Shown here piece by piece: positions 25,479 to 33,504 of a stretch of DNA of 64,000 bases. The position numbers and the translations under genes are program-made. This stretch comes from GCA-003244245 sp963822695 (GTDB lineage: Bacteria; Actinomycetota; Actinomycetes; Mycobacteriales; Pseudonocardiaceae), in the NCBI GenBank assembly GCA_963822695.1, contig CAWGJH010000003.1, positions 1-64,000 on the forward strand, written 5' to 3'. The notes beneath the pieces are model-generated. The model was given only the letters and a program-made list of their open reading frames with translations. It made no database searches and was not told where the DNA came from. Positions within the stretch are counted from its first letter, which is position 1, and each line of letters starts with the position of its first letter.

Positions 25479-26201
25479 TCACAGGTTACGAGATCTACTG
25501 AGTACTTGATATCGGCGCTGGTCGTAGGGAGTGCCGAGCATGGGGGCAAGCTCGGTGCGAAATTCCTCGGTGTGCACGGCCATATTATGCGCATTCCAAT
25601 CGCGCTCGCTGGCCCAGATTTCGAACAGTCTGAAATGGTTTCCCGTTCCCGGAGCCTGTCGTATGATCTGAAACTTCTGCATGCCTGGGTCTTTGAGAGT
25701 GCCTTCGCTCAGCGGTTTCATGATTTCCATCAGTTTAGGCAGCACGTTCGGAATTACATCGAGATGACTGAGGACGATGACGCTGTTGGGTCCTGGCGTC
25801 CCTATGTCCGGCGCGCTGAAATGCATCAGATGGGTGCGAACGTCGGGTGGACCAAATTGGAAAGAGCGCAGCTTGGAGAAAAGTTTTGTTTCGGCCGCAC
25901 CTTTGATATGTTCGTCATAGGCTCCCCAATCCATCCAAGCGTCCAAGGTGGCGAAGCGCGAAGGCCAGCCCGCTTCCTGATAGACATCCACCGACAGGGC
26001 TCCGGACTCCTTGCGCGCCGCGTCCCGGTATGCTTTCAAATTCGCCGCCGTATCGGTGGTCGCCCCGGGGGTGACTTCAAAGAAAGTCGTTACGTAGACG
26101 GGCCCCTGATCGCGCGGAAGCGCATCCGCGGCGCGAACCGGAGAAGTTGCGGCAGCAACGACTCGAACCGCACTGAAGAAAAAACTAAAAATAGACTTCA
26201 T
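25479..26201 (-). CDS. Exported antibiotic-monooxygenase-fold (ABM) protein
   Basis: A 240-residue protein with an N-terminal signal sequence (MKSIFSFFFSAVRVVAAATS, then PVRAADALP). Two ferredoxin-like ABM modules follow: VTTFFEVTPGATTDTAANLK with SVDVYQEAGWPSRFATLDAW, and SVIVLSHLDVIPNVLPKLME with FRLFEIWASERDWNAHNMAV. The HNMA and HTEEF residues are typical of ABM monomers. Style and lower GC resemble Gram-negative exported proteins, and with the neighbouring GlcG/HbpS-like gene it looks like a transferred pair. ABM proteins act on quinone-like or heme substrates; the role here is unknown. Confidence 0.8.
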   Translation of the reverse strand: MKSIFSFFFSAVRVVAAATSPVRAADALPRDQGPVYVTTFFEVTPGATTDTAANLKAYRDAARKESGALSVDVYQEAGWPSRFATLDAWMDWGAYDEHIKGAAETKLFSKLRSFQFGPPDVRTHLMHFSAPDIGTPGPNSVIVLSHLDVIPNVLPKLMEIMKPLSEGTLKDPGMQKFQIIRQAPGTGNHFRLFEIWASERDWNAHNMAVHTEEFRTELAPMLGTPYDQRRYQVLSRSRNL

Positions 26202-26234
26202 GCTTGCCTCGCTTTCGTTTCATGGGTGCGCAGA

Positions 26235-26741
26235 TCAATGCAGCTGGTCGGCAATGGCCGCCACGCCGCCCTTGGCACAGGCTTCATCGCCCGTTTGTCC
26301 GCCATTGGAACCCGACACGCCGACCGCGCCGATGACATCGTCCCCGCTCATGATGGGCACGCCACCGCCGAGCGCGATCACATCCACCAATTGCCGCTGC
26401 GCCGCATAGGGAGAACCACCCGCGGTGCGATCGCGCCAGGCCAACGACGTCGTCCGGAAGGTGCGCGCCGTATAGGCCTTGCGCCGCGCCAGTTCGAGAT
26501 TGTGCGGAGCAGCGTTGTCGCCGCGCGCGAGAAGGGAAACCTGCCCGGCGCGATCGACGACGGCGACAGAAACGTCGTTCGAGTTGGACTTCTTGCACTC
26601 CTCGACGGCACCTTTATAGGCGACCATCGCCATTTCTATAGAAATGTTCTTTTCTGTCAGAACTGGCTCATTCGGCGCCGAAGAGCCGGTGAAAAACAGG
26701 ACGCCGGCGGCAGTACACATGACAAGAGTTGAGATAGACAT
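26235..26741 (-). CDS. Exported GlcG/HbpS-type heme-binding-family protein
   Basis: A 168-residue protein with a signal peptide (MSISTLVMCTAAGVLFFTGS). The GlcG/HbpS domain follows: ISIEMAMVAYKGAVEECKKS, then VSVAVVDRAGQVSLLARGDN, ARRKAYTARTF, and the conserved glycine block ALGGGVPIMSGDDVIGAVGV. Members bind heme or cobalamin-like ligands, or act as accessory proteins in oxidative pathways. It is transcribed 33 bases upstream of the ABM gene, the same pair order being common in proteobacteria, which suggests horizontal acquisition as a unit. It lies downstream of the MFS gene on the same strand. Confidence 0.85.
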   Translation of the reverse strand: MSISTLVMCTAAGVLFFTGSSAPNEPVLTEKNISIEMAMVAYKGAVEECKKSNSNDVSVAVVDRAGQVSLLARGDNAAPHNLELARRKAYTARTFRTTSLAWRDRTAGGSPYAAQRQLVDVIALGGGVPIMSGDDVIGAVGVSGSNGGQTGDEACAKGGVAAIADQLH

Positions 26742-26825
26742 AATAATAACCCCTTGGATGGTTCACGTCGCGGCATGCTCGACGTCAGCGGAATGCATCG
26801 ATTCAGTTGGTTTGCGGTCTCGGCG

Positions 26826-28238
26826 CTAGCCGCTTACACCGTGCTCACCGGCCGCGCCTACGCCGCCCGCAGTCGGCCGTAACAGCGCGAGCATCGCCAG
26901 TCCGCCGAGGGTGAGTCCGCATATCAGGGTGGCCATCGGTACCGCTGTGCCGGCTCCGAAGGCTCCCACCAGTGGCGCCGCCACCGCACCGAGCAGGTAC
27001 TGCAGCACGCCGAGCAGGGCCGAGGCGCTGCCGGCCTGTTCCGGATGGCCGGAGAGCGCGAGCGTGGTCGCGTTCGGCAACACCAGGCCGACGCTGGCAA
27101 CCACGGCGAACAGTGCGGGTAGTATGGCTGGCAGGCCGAGCCCGGCGAGTACCGCCGTGATCAGTCCGACTCCGCCGAGCGCCGCGAGGACCAGGCCCGC
27201 GGTCAGGAGCCGGCGCGGTGGCAGCCGGCGCAGCAGGAGCCTGTTGAGCTGCCCCAGCGCCGCGATGCCCATCGCGTTCACCGCGAACGCCACGCCGTAG
27301 AGCTGTGGGCTGAGCCCGTAGATCTGTTGCAGCACGAATGGCGATCCGGCGATGTAGGAGAACATTGCCGCGAATACCAGCCCGGAGGCCAGTGCGTAGC
27401 CAATGAACCAGCGGTCGGTCACCAGTTGCCGCATGACCCGCCCGGTGGCGCGCAGTCCGCCTCGGCGCCGGGCCGGCGGTGGCAGCGTCTCGGGCAGCCC
27501 GACGCCGACGCCGACCAGCAGCAGCACGCCGTACCCGGCCAGCACCGCGAACAGCCCCTGCCACGGCACCACCCGGATCAGCTGGCTGCCGATCAGCGGC
27601 GCCAGGATCGGCGCGAGGCCGTGGACGAGCATCAACAGCGAGAAGAACCGGGCCAGGGCAACGCCTGAATAGAGGTCACGGACGACCGCGCGGGCGATCA
27701 CTAGCCCGGCCGCCCCGGCCAGTCCCTGCACCAGCCGCATCCCGGTCAGGGCCGCCGCTGAGGGCGCCACTGCGCAGCCGAGCGAGGCCGCCACGTACAG
27801 TGCGAGTCCGATCAGCAGTGGCCGGCGGCGGCCGATCGCGTCGCTGCACGGGCCGGCCAGCAGTTGACCGAGCGCGAGCCCGGTCAGGCACGCGGTCAAG
27901 GTCAGCTGCACGCTGGCCTGGCTGACCCCGAAATACCGGGTCAGCTCCGGAAACGCGGGCACGTACAGGTCGATCGACATCGGCGCGAAAGCTGTCAACG
28001 AGCCCAGGATCAGGGCCAGTCGCAAGCGGCTCGGCGAGGTCACCGGCGCGATCATCGGCGAGGTGGCCACGGCCGGGGCAACGAGTACGCGTCGTGACGT
28101 GTCGGTGCCGTGTGCGTGCGAGTGGTTCGAATCACCACCCGCCGTGTAGGGTGCCGGGGACGAACGTGACTCATTGTCATGCTCCTCTGGTGTCGACGAT
28201 GGAAGAGACGAAATCGCCGATGCTGATCTCGTATTCAT
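26826..28238 (-). CDS. MFS multidrug exporter, Bcr/CflA type
   Basis: A 470-residue transporter with 12 predicted membrane helices. The ATG start overlaps the DoxX stop (ATGA), giving a long, polar N-terminal tail of ~70 residues before helix 1 (LALILGSLTAFAPMSIDLYV). The Bcr/CflA signatures PMSIDLYVPAFPEL and motif A GPCSDAIGRRRPLL are present. Proton-driven drug or metabolite export is the usual role, so it may confer self-protection or export the cyclitol product. Fused polar tails like this can be mis-set starts, but the coupling with DoxX argues for it. Confidence 0.9.
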   Translation of the reverse strand: MNTRSASAISSLPSSTPEEHDNESRSSPAPYTAGGDSNHSHAHGTDTSRRVLVAPAVATSPMIAPVTSPSRLRLALILGSLTAFAPMSIDLYVPAFPELTRYFGVSQASVQLTLTACLTGLALGQLLAGPCSDAIGRRRPLLIGLALYVAASLGCAVAPSAAALTGMRLVQGLAGAAGLVIARAVVRDLYSGVALARFFSLLMLVHGLAPILAPLIGSQLIRVVPWQGLFAVLAGYGVLLLVGVGVGLPETLPPPARRRGGLRATGRVMRQLVTDRWFIGYALASGLVFAAMFSYIAGSPFVLQQIYGLSPQLYGVAFAVNAMGIAALGQLNRLLLRRLPPRRLLTAGLVLAALGGVGLITAVLAGLGLPAILPALFAVVASVGLVLPNATTLALSGHPEQAGSASALLGVLQYLLGAVAAPLVGAFGAGTAVPMATLICGLTLGGLAMLALLRPTAGGVGAAGEHGVSG

Positions 28239-28741
28239 CGGTGATGTTTTGTCCGTAACCGACGGACGCGATCGGCTATGGCCTGGTTAAGGCTGAGCTG
28301 GTGGTCGAGGCTCAGCCGACCCGGTCCTGCGATAGTGAGGGCGAGAGCGATGGCGATGAGTACGAGGTTGTACTCGTAACCAAGGCGGCCGGGGGTGATG
28401 AAGCCGTTGTGGCCGCTGCTCACCGCGGTCGCCACGAGCATGTTGCAGGTAATGATCAGCCCGGCTACCGGCGTGAGCAGGCCTACAAGCAACAACAGCC
28501 CTCCGCCGAACTCCGAGATGCCGCTGAGGACAGCGAAGAGCATGCCAGGTTTCAGACCGTATCCGGCCATGGCATTGGCCGTTGCGTCGAGGCCGCCGCC
28601 GCCGAACGCGCCGAACAGTTTTTGGGCGCCGTGGGCGATGAACACCACGCCAATCATGGCGCGGAGCAAGAGTGACGCAACGTCGGATTTGCGGACGAGC
28701 AATCCGACCCGCTTGTCCTCCCACTGGGCTATGGTCTCCAT
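28235..28741 (-). CDS. DoxX-family membrane protein
   Basis: A 168-residue, four-helix membrane protein. ATG at 28741 sits 6-7 bases after AGGAGGA (an in-frame TTG two codons earlier is too close to it). The DoxX signature LLLRAMIGVVFIAHGAQKLF is at residues ~25-45, with GISEFGGGLLLLVGLLTPVA in helix 2. DoxX proteins are found with thiosulfate or quinone oxidation and redox stress complexes; the precise function is unclear. It is upstream of and translationally coupled to the Bcr/CflA exporter. A gap of ~130 bases separates it from the SDR gene. Confidence 0.9.
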   Translation of the reverse strand: METIAQWEDKRVGLLVRKSDVASLLLRAMIGVVFIAHGAQKLFGAFGGGGLDATANAMAGYGLKPGMLFAVLSGISEFGGGLLLLVGLLTPVAGLIITCNMLVATAVSSGHNGFITPGRLGYEYNLVLIAIALALTIAGPGRLSLDHQLSLNQAIADRVRRLRTKHHR

Positions 28742-28873
28742 ATCCAATCCTCCTTATTCGGATCCGACCGCCGCGGGATGTGGAAACCGCAATCGCTCCG
28801 GGAATGTCCGGTGGCGACCGTCGGTTGCTGGTGCGCCCTGCTCTGTTGCGGTCACGATGTGACTCCTTGGGCG

Positions 28874-29701
28874 CTATGCGGGTTGGGGCTCGGGTGAATG
28901 GCGCTCGGTGTATTGCTGGTTGGCGATCGCGCTCATCAGCGTCAGGCCACCGTCAATGGTGATTGACACACCGGTTGTGTATGCGGCATCGGGCTCGGCC
29001 AGGTACGTGATCAGCGCGGCGACCTCGTGAGCGCGACCGGGGCGGCCCGCTGGAATCGCGGGACGCCGGATGTCTGCGGCATCGAGGTTGTCGGGAACCC
29101 CGTTCATGGGGGTGGCGGTCTCCCCGGGGCTGACCGCGTTGACGGTGATGCCGTACGGGGCGAGTTCCAGGGCCATCACCTTGGTGAGTAGGCCCAGTCC
29201 GCCCTTGGCGGCGCAGTAAGAGGATCCCCCGGTGATCGGGACAAACTCGTGGACGGAGGTGAGGTTGACGATGCGGCCACCCCGGCCCTGCGCCACCATC
29301 CGGCGGGCAGCCGCCTGGGCGCAGGCGAACGGTCCGGTGAGGTCCACGGTGAGCACCCGCTGCCAGTCGGCGAGTGTCTCCTCCAGGAACGGTGCGCGCC
29401 GGTTGATCCCGGCGTTGTTGACGAAGACGTCCAACCCGCCGAGTTCCAGCGCAGCGTGTTCCACGGTGGCTGCAGCCGCTGGCGGATCGGCGAGGTCGAG
29501 TCGGAAAATCTCCGCCCGCCGGCCCGCGTGACGGACGGCGGACGCGGTGGCCGACGCCCCTGCCGCATCACTCCGGTAACCGACACCGACGTCGTAACCT
29601 CGCTGGGCTAAGGCGATTGCCGTGGCACGTCCGATGCCGGAGCTGGCGCCGGTGACAATGGCCACACGCGTACTCATCGTGGTCACAGTCTGTCGGATCA
29701 T
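28874..29701 (-). CDS. Short-chain dehydrogenase/reductase
   Basis: A 275-residue classical SDR: cofactor motif VTGASSGIGRATAIAL, NNAG in VFVNNAGINRRAPF, and the catalytic Ser-Tyr-Lys (LTSVHEFVPITGGSSYCAAK). The ATG at 29701 overlaps the stop of the upstream dehydrogenase; an alternative ATG eight codons inside (MSTRVAIV) is also possible. The strand following the first Rossmann motif (YDVGVGYRSDA) has no acidic residue, suggesting NADPH. It sits last in the EEVS-led operon; a keto/hydroxyl interconversion on the ring is the natural inference. Confidence 0.9.
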   Translation of the reverse strand: MIRQTVTTMSTRVAIVTGASSGIGRATAIALAQRGYDVGVGYRSDAAGASATASAVRHAGRRAEIFRLDLADPPAAAATVEHAALELGGLDVFVNNAGINRRAPFLEETLADWQRVLTVDLTGPFACAQAAARRMVAQGRGGRIVNLTSVHEFVPITGGSSYCAAKGGLGLLTKVMALELAPYGITVNAVSPGETATPMNGVPDNLDAADIRRPAIPAGRPGRAHEVAALITYLAEPDAAYTTGVSITIDGGLTLMSAIANQQYTERHSPEPQPA

Positions 29702-30843
29702 CTGAGTTCCCCATTGTTGGTTTGGACCGATCCGCCGAACCGCAGCAGCAGTTTCGGTTTCCCGGAGCGGCCATGTTCGAGTTGTTCGAAGGCACGCGGT
29801 GCATCATTGGGCGACAGTACGTCGGCTATCAGGAGTTCGGGGTCAAGGACGCGATCGACTATGAGCTTGATCGTGTGGTCGTAGTAGTCCAGTCCGTGGC
29901 GTATGCCGACGATGGTGATGCCCCGTAGGGCGATGTCCCCGGGTACCAGCCCGTTCAGCGGTTCGCCGGCCACACCGATGACCGCCATGCGGCCGCCCGG
30001 TTCGAGCAGGTTGAGTCCGCGGGCGAACGCGCTGCTCGCTCCGGACGCTTCGATCACCAGCGAGTAAGCGCCCGGTTCGGCCTCCTCGGGCCGCATGAGT
30101 CGGCGTGCGCCACAGTGCCCGGCCAGCTCCAGGCCGGCGTCATCGATGCCGATGGCGTGGACAGTGCCGGCTAGCCGGGTAGCGAGTTGGACAGCGAGTA
30201 AGCCGATCGTGCCGGTCCCGAGAACGGCGACCCGGTCTTGCAAACCGCAGCTCACCCCGTCCAAGCCGCCGACGACGGTGACTGCGGGCTCAACGAGGGC
30301 GGCGGCGCGGTCCGTGACCGTACTGGGCAGTGTGGTGAGCGCCGTGATCGGCATTCGGAGGAAATCCGCAGCCGCGCCCTGGTGGCCGTACAGGCCCACC
30401 TCGGCGAGGTGCTCGCACAGGTTCCGGTAGCCGCGTTGGCACATCCGGCACAGTCCGCACGACAGCATCGTATGGCCGACTACCCGGTCATGAACCGTGA
30501 CGCCGGTGGTGTCAGGACCGACCGCTACTACCACACCACACCATTCGTGTCCAAAGACGATCGGATAGGGCGCGCGACCGTCCCGGATGTACGTGGCGGT
30601 GCCGTGGAAGAGTTCGAGGTCGGTACCGCACAGCCCGACCAACTCCGGCCGCACCAGGGCGGTACCCGGCAGTGGTGGTGGGATCGCGACCGAGGACAGC
30701 GCGACCTTCCTCGGCGCGGCGATGGTCAGGGCTCTCATCCGGCCGCTCGGCCACGCCGGCGGACCGGCGCCAGGAAACTCGCCGCGTGCCAGGGGAGGTG
30801 CCGTGGTGTGGTAGTCAGCGGTGCGGGCGGTGTCGTTGTTCAT
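29698..30843 (-). CDS. Zinc-dependent polyol/threonine-type dehydrogenase
   Basis: A 381-residue medium-chain dehydrogenase. ATG at 30843 overlaps the stop of the third cupin; the longer upstream frame is an artefact of that overlap. Visible features: VGLCGTDLELFHG and FGHEWCGVVVAVG (catalytic zinc), the structural-zinc block SCGLCRMCQRGYRNLCEH, and the cofactor loop AVLGTGTIGLLAVQ. The pattern is that of sorbitol/threonine dehydrogenase-like enzymes acting on secondary alcohols. It is part of the ATGA-coupled run EEVS-cupins-dehydrogenase-SDR, so it probably acts on a cyclitol hydroxyl. Confidence 0.9.
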   Translation of the reverse strand: MNNDTARTADYHTTAPPLARGEFPGAGPPAWPSGRMRALTIAAPRKVALSSVAIPPPLPGTALVRPELVGLCGTDLELFHGTATYIRDGRAPYPIVFGHEWCGVVVAVGPDTTGVTVHDRVVGHTMLSCGLCRMCQRGYRNLCEHLAEVGLYGHQGAAADFLRMPITALTTLPSTVTDRAAALVEPAVTVVGGLDGVSCGLQDRVAVLGTGTIGLLAVQLATRLAGTVHAIGIDDAGLELAGHCGARRLMRPEEAEPGAYSLVIEASGASSAFARGLNLLEPGGRMAVIGVAGEPLNGLVPGDIALRGITIVGIRHGLDYYDHTIKLIVDRVLDPELLIADVLSPNDAPRAFEQLEHGRSGKPKLLLRFGGSVQTNNGELR

Positions 30844-31232
30844 GAGATCACCGGCTTCCTGCCGGGCAGTGTCGCGGTGACGGCGGAGGGCAGGACGGTC
30901 AACCACAGCACATCCACGCCAGCTAAGCCGGCGTGCAGCACGAGCTGGCCACCACCGTCGGGGGCGAGCAGCAGGTCGCCTTCTCGCACCGGGTGGCCGG
31001 TGGCGTCCCCGGGGCCGCTGGTGACCTCCCCAGTTCCGCGCAGGATGAACCAGACGTGCTCCGTGGCGTACCGGCCGCGCAACGCGAACTCGGTGTCGGG
31101 GCTCAGCCGCACGTGGTCGAACGACTCGCACTCGCTGTGCAACATCCCGCGGCGCGCTAGGGACCGCCACTGGGTGCTCTCGCCCGCAACGCCCACCGTG
31201 CGGACGGGGCTGGTGACAGTCGTGATGATCAC
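30840..31232 (-). CDS. Cupin-fold protein 3 of the EEVS operon
   Basis: A 130-residue single-domain cupin-like protein: SECESFDHVRLSPDTEFALR, then EHVWFILRGTGEVTSGPGDA, then REGDLLLAPDGGGQLVLHAG. Motif 1 keeps one His (EHVWFILRGTG) but lacks the usual HxH pair, so metal binding may be incomplete. Both ends overlap neighbours by 4 bases (ATGA), showing strict co-translation with the second cupin and the zinc dehydrogenase. Three adjacent cupins suggest isomerase, dehydratase or binding roles in tailoring; nothing specific can be assigned. Confidence 0.8.
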   Translation of the reverse strand: MIITTVTSPVRTVGVAGESTQWRSLARRGMLHSECESFDHVRLSPDTEFALRGRYATEHVWFILRGTGEVTSGPGDATGHPVREGDLLLAPDGGGQLVLHAGLAGVDVLWLTVLPSAVTATLPGRKPVIS

Positions 31233-31582
31233 CGTTCACCGCCTTGCCTACCGTCGTGCGGGGCTGCGATGGTCTCCGGTGCTACTTCCAGGCTGGCCTG
31301 GAAGTACTCCAGGCCAGCCTGGCCGGCGACGACCGTGACGTGGGTTCCCAGCGGCAGCGTGACGGCGACTTCCGGCCCGAGGTCCACAGTGGTGTCTCCG
31401 TGGGTGACCGTGCCCGTCCCACGCAGGGTGAACAGGGCGTGCTCGGCGCCCTCCGCGGCGATCTCCACCTGTCCAGTCGGCCCCACCGTCACCAGTTGGA
31501 TCACCCGCAGTGGTCCGGTCAGCCAGCGGCCGGGGTTGACCTGCCCGGCTTCACGCAGGTTGATGACGATCGAATTGTTCAT
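31229..31582 (-). CDS. Cupin-fold protein 2 of the EEVS operon
   Basis: A 117-residue protein with a degenerate cupin pattern: VIQLVTVGPTGQVEIAAEGA, then EHALFTLRGTGTVTHGDTTV, then LPLGTHVTVVAGQAGLEYFQ. EHALFTLRGTG matches the motif-1 segment of the third cupin (EHVWFILRGTG), implying duplication within the operon. Metal-ligand histidines are reduced. ATGA overlaps occur on both sides. Its function is unknown; the operon context points to C7-cyclitol metabolism. Confidence 0.78.
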   Translation of the reverse strand: MNNSIVINLREAGQVNPGRWLTGPLRVIQLVTVGPTGQVEIAAEGAEHALFTLRGTGTVTHGDTTVDLGPEVAVTLPLGTHVTVVAGQAGLEYFQASLEVAPETIAAPHDGRQGGER

Positions 31583-32004
31583 CTCCGCGATCCTGTCTCG
31601 TGTTCGGCATTCACTCGGTGGGCGCGCTCCAGCGCCCTGGCCGTGGCTGGGCTCGCCACCTCGATGACGAGCCAGCCCAGACCCTCGGTGCCGGTGTTAC
31701 GCAGACCGTGCCGCGTCCCGACGCTGGTCAGGATCAGGTCGCCGGTCTGCACCTGATAGGGCCGGCCATCCAACGTGATCTGGCCGCGGCCCGAGAGGAT
31801 GAAGTAGATTTCCTCAGTCCGGGTGTGCAGGTGTTCGCCGCTGACCCCGCCCGGCGGGATCCAGGCCCACTCCACGGCCTCCCAGCAGCCGACCAGCTCG
31901 GCCCGCCGCGCCAGGCACTTCCACAGAGACAGCCCGTCGCTGCCGTGGACGCCGTACACCGTGGAGGGTTCGGCCAGATCGGCGACCACGATGCCCTCAC
32001 GCAC
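31579..32004 (-). CDS. Cupin-domain protein 1 of the EEVS operon (metal site intact)
   Basis: A 141-residue cupin starting GTG at 32004, inside the last codons of the EEVS gene (8-base overlap). The canonical motif 1 is complete: PPGGVSGEHLHTRTEEIYFI with HxH and Glu ligands; motif 2 follows as GDLILTSVGTRHGLRNTG with the fourth His. This looks like a metal-binding small-molecule enzyme (isomerase, dioxygenase or dehydratase type). As the gene directly coupled to the cyclase, it may act on the first cyclitol product. The exact reaction is unknown. Confidence 0.85.
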   Translation of the reverse strand: MREGIVVADLAEPSTVYGVHGSDGLSLWKCLARRAELVGCWEAVEWAWIPPGGVSGEHLHTRTEEIYFILSGRGQITLDGRPYQVQTGDLILTSVGTRHGLRNTGTEGLGWLVIEVASPATARALERAHRVNAEHETGSRR

Positions 32005-33235
32005 GGCCGAGCTCCAGAGTCGTGGACTGATCCAGCTCGAACAAGGTTGTGGCGGCTCGGGAGAGCTCCGCGACGGTGAGGTCATTGACGAAGCACGCTC
32101 CGCCGATGCCCACGGGAAGTGGCAGGCGTTGCAATCCATCGCGGTGACGGACGGTGTCGCATAGTGCCTCCCGGAGCAGCCCTGGCTCGAGCAGCGGGTG
32201 CCAGATGGGCAAGCGGAGCCGCCGCATCACCTCGACGATGCGTTCGCGGTCCCGGCTGGAGACCAGTCCGCGTCCGTGGGCCAGCACCGTGGTCAGCGCC
32301 ATGTCGACGCTGACGGCTTCGCCGTGGAGCAGCGCCGGCAGAGCACGCATCTCCAACGTGGGGCTGAAGGAATGCCCGTAATCGACGACACGCTCCAGGT
32401 TTTTTTCCCACAAGTTGGGTTGGAGTTCTTCCAACATACCGCCGATTGACCGACTGAACACGTCCCTGGCCACAATGTCACCGATCGGAGTCTTTCCCCC
32501 GAGCCGCTCCTCGAGCAGCAACTCGGCGTGCTCCTCAAGAAGCTGAAAAAGACGCCGGTCCTTGATCAGTCCGATCTTGAGTACTTCCGCCATCCCATTA
32601 CTAATGTGCCGATCGTCCAGAGTCGCCAAGAAGCTTCGGTCCAGCAGTGCGGTCGAGGATGCGAAATAGGTGCCCAAACGGTTCTTGTGGCGCTCGAAGT
32701 TCACCCCTGTCTTGACACCGACTCCGGCATCGACCAAGCCGATGAGCGACGTGGGTACGCGCACGTAGGGAGTGCTACGACGATAGAGACTACTGGCTAG
32801 GCCTACTATGTCAAGTAGGACGCCGCCACCGATGCCGATAATCGGCTCGTGCCGGCGGGAGATCCCGAAGGAGTTCAGCCCGCGGACCACCGTGGAGACG
32901 GCGCCCATTGTCTTGGTCTCCTCCGACGCTGGTAGGACACACAGGTCGTAATGGCAATTGTAGTGGTCGAGGTACCGGCGTAAGGCCGCCCCATAGAGTT
33001 TGTAGACGATGGCATCGATCACGATAAACCGGCGAGGACGATCCGTCCGGTTGGTCGCGCCCGCCTCAATCAGAGCCCGATTCTCCACAGCAAGCAGATC
33101 ATCCACCATACGCACGTCGTAAGCGACCGTCTGGGACGCCCGAACGCTCCACTGGTAGGGCGGGACGCCCGACTCGACCAGCCCAGATTCTGATGTGGCA
33201 ACCGCTTTGACGCGAGCGGTCAATCGCGTATTCAT
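31997..33235 (-). CDS. Sedoheptulose-7-phosphate cyclase, 2-epi-5-epi-valiolone synthase type
   Basis: A 412-residue dehydroquinate-synthase-superfamily enzyme; GGGAGGA lies 5 bases before ATG. Family features visible: NAD/Zn domain with GIGGGVLLDIVGLASSLYRR, PYVRVPTSLIGLVDAGVGVK, TGVNFERHKNRLGTYFAS, MLEELQPNLWEKNLERVVDY and GHSFSPTLEMRALPALLHGE (zinc-ligand His). TGVNF-x-x-HKNRLG and DYGHSFSPTLEM are characteristic of EEVS-like cyclases (ValA, AcbC, CetA) rather than of AroB. Predicted reaction: sedoheptulose 7-phosphate to 2-epi-5-epi-valiolone. First gene of the leftward operon, 71 bases from the shared palindrome. Sister products (desmethyl-4-deoxygadusol or 2-epi-valiolone) cannot be excluded. 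Confidence 0.87.
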   Translation of the reverse strand: MNTRLTARVKAVATSESGLVESGVPPYQWSVRASQTVAYDVRMVDDLLAVENRALIEAGATNRTDRPRRFIVIDAIVYKLYGAALRRYLDHYNCHYDLCVLPASEETKTMGAVSTVVRGLNSFGISRRHEPIIGIGGGVLLDIVGLASSLYRRSTPYVRVPTSLIGLVDAGVGVKTGVNFERHKNRLGTYFASSTALLDRSFLATLDDRHISNGMAEVLKIGLIKDRRLFQLLEEHAELLLEERLGGKTPIGDIVARDVFSRSIGGMLEELQPNLWEKNLERVVDYGHSFSPTLEMRALPALLHGEAVSVDMALTTVLAHGRGLVSSRDRERIVEVMRRLRLPIWHPLLEPGLLREALCDTVRHRDGLQRLPLPVGIGGACFVNDLTVAELSRAATTLFELDQSTTLELGRA

Positions 33236-33282
33236 GAATCCTCCCTCATGGTGTCCTCCTGTGGTCGGTGTTCGCTCACCTA

Positions 33283-33330
33283 GTCGACTGTGACCGTGGG
33301 GCGGTGAGGTGAGTAATTAGCTACTCACCT
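33283..33330 (-). promoter_or_regulatory. Operator/promoter module 2 of the cyclitol cluster
   Basis: The palindrome at 33307-33330 has arms AGGTGAGTA and TACTCACCT around a six-base centre. On the minus strand it is followed by CACCG and, 9 bases later, CACAGTCGAC (33292-33283). Both elements match the module at 18855-18907 in order and orientation relative to the downstream gene. It lies in the divergent region between the EEVS gene and the LAL regulator, so it could control both. Confidence 0.75.
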
Positions 33331-33504
33331 CAGGATGTGTGGGTACGCAGCTGGATCACAGCGTGACCACCCGACCAAGCCGTTCTGGTTCTGTAGATCA
33401 CAAAGGGTCCAGTCGAATTTTTGTCGAGTTTGGGTCGGCGGTATCTGCCGCTGGCCCGGCGTGCTCTGTCCTGTGTCAGGTCATCAGTGGGGAAGGGGCC
33501 CTCG

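Noticed and set aside
29698..31239. A 513-residue dehydrogenase with a long N-terminal extension
   Set aside because: The upstream ~130 codons overlap the third cupin in another frame and are low-complexity; the ATG at 30843 forms an ATGA overlap and begins the real protein.
31997..33235. Shikimate-pathway 3-dehydroquinate synthase (AroB)
   Set aside because: Length, the TGVNF-x-x-HKNRLG and DYGHSFSPTLEM motifs and the pathway context fit sugar-phosphate cyclases of the EEVS type, and no other aro gene is near.
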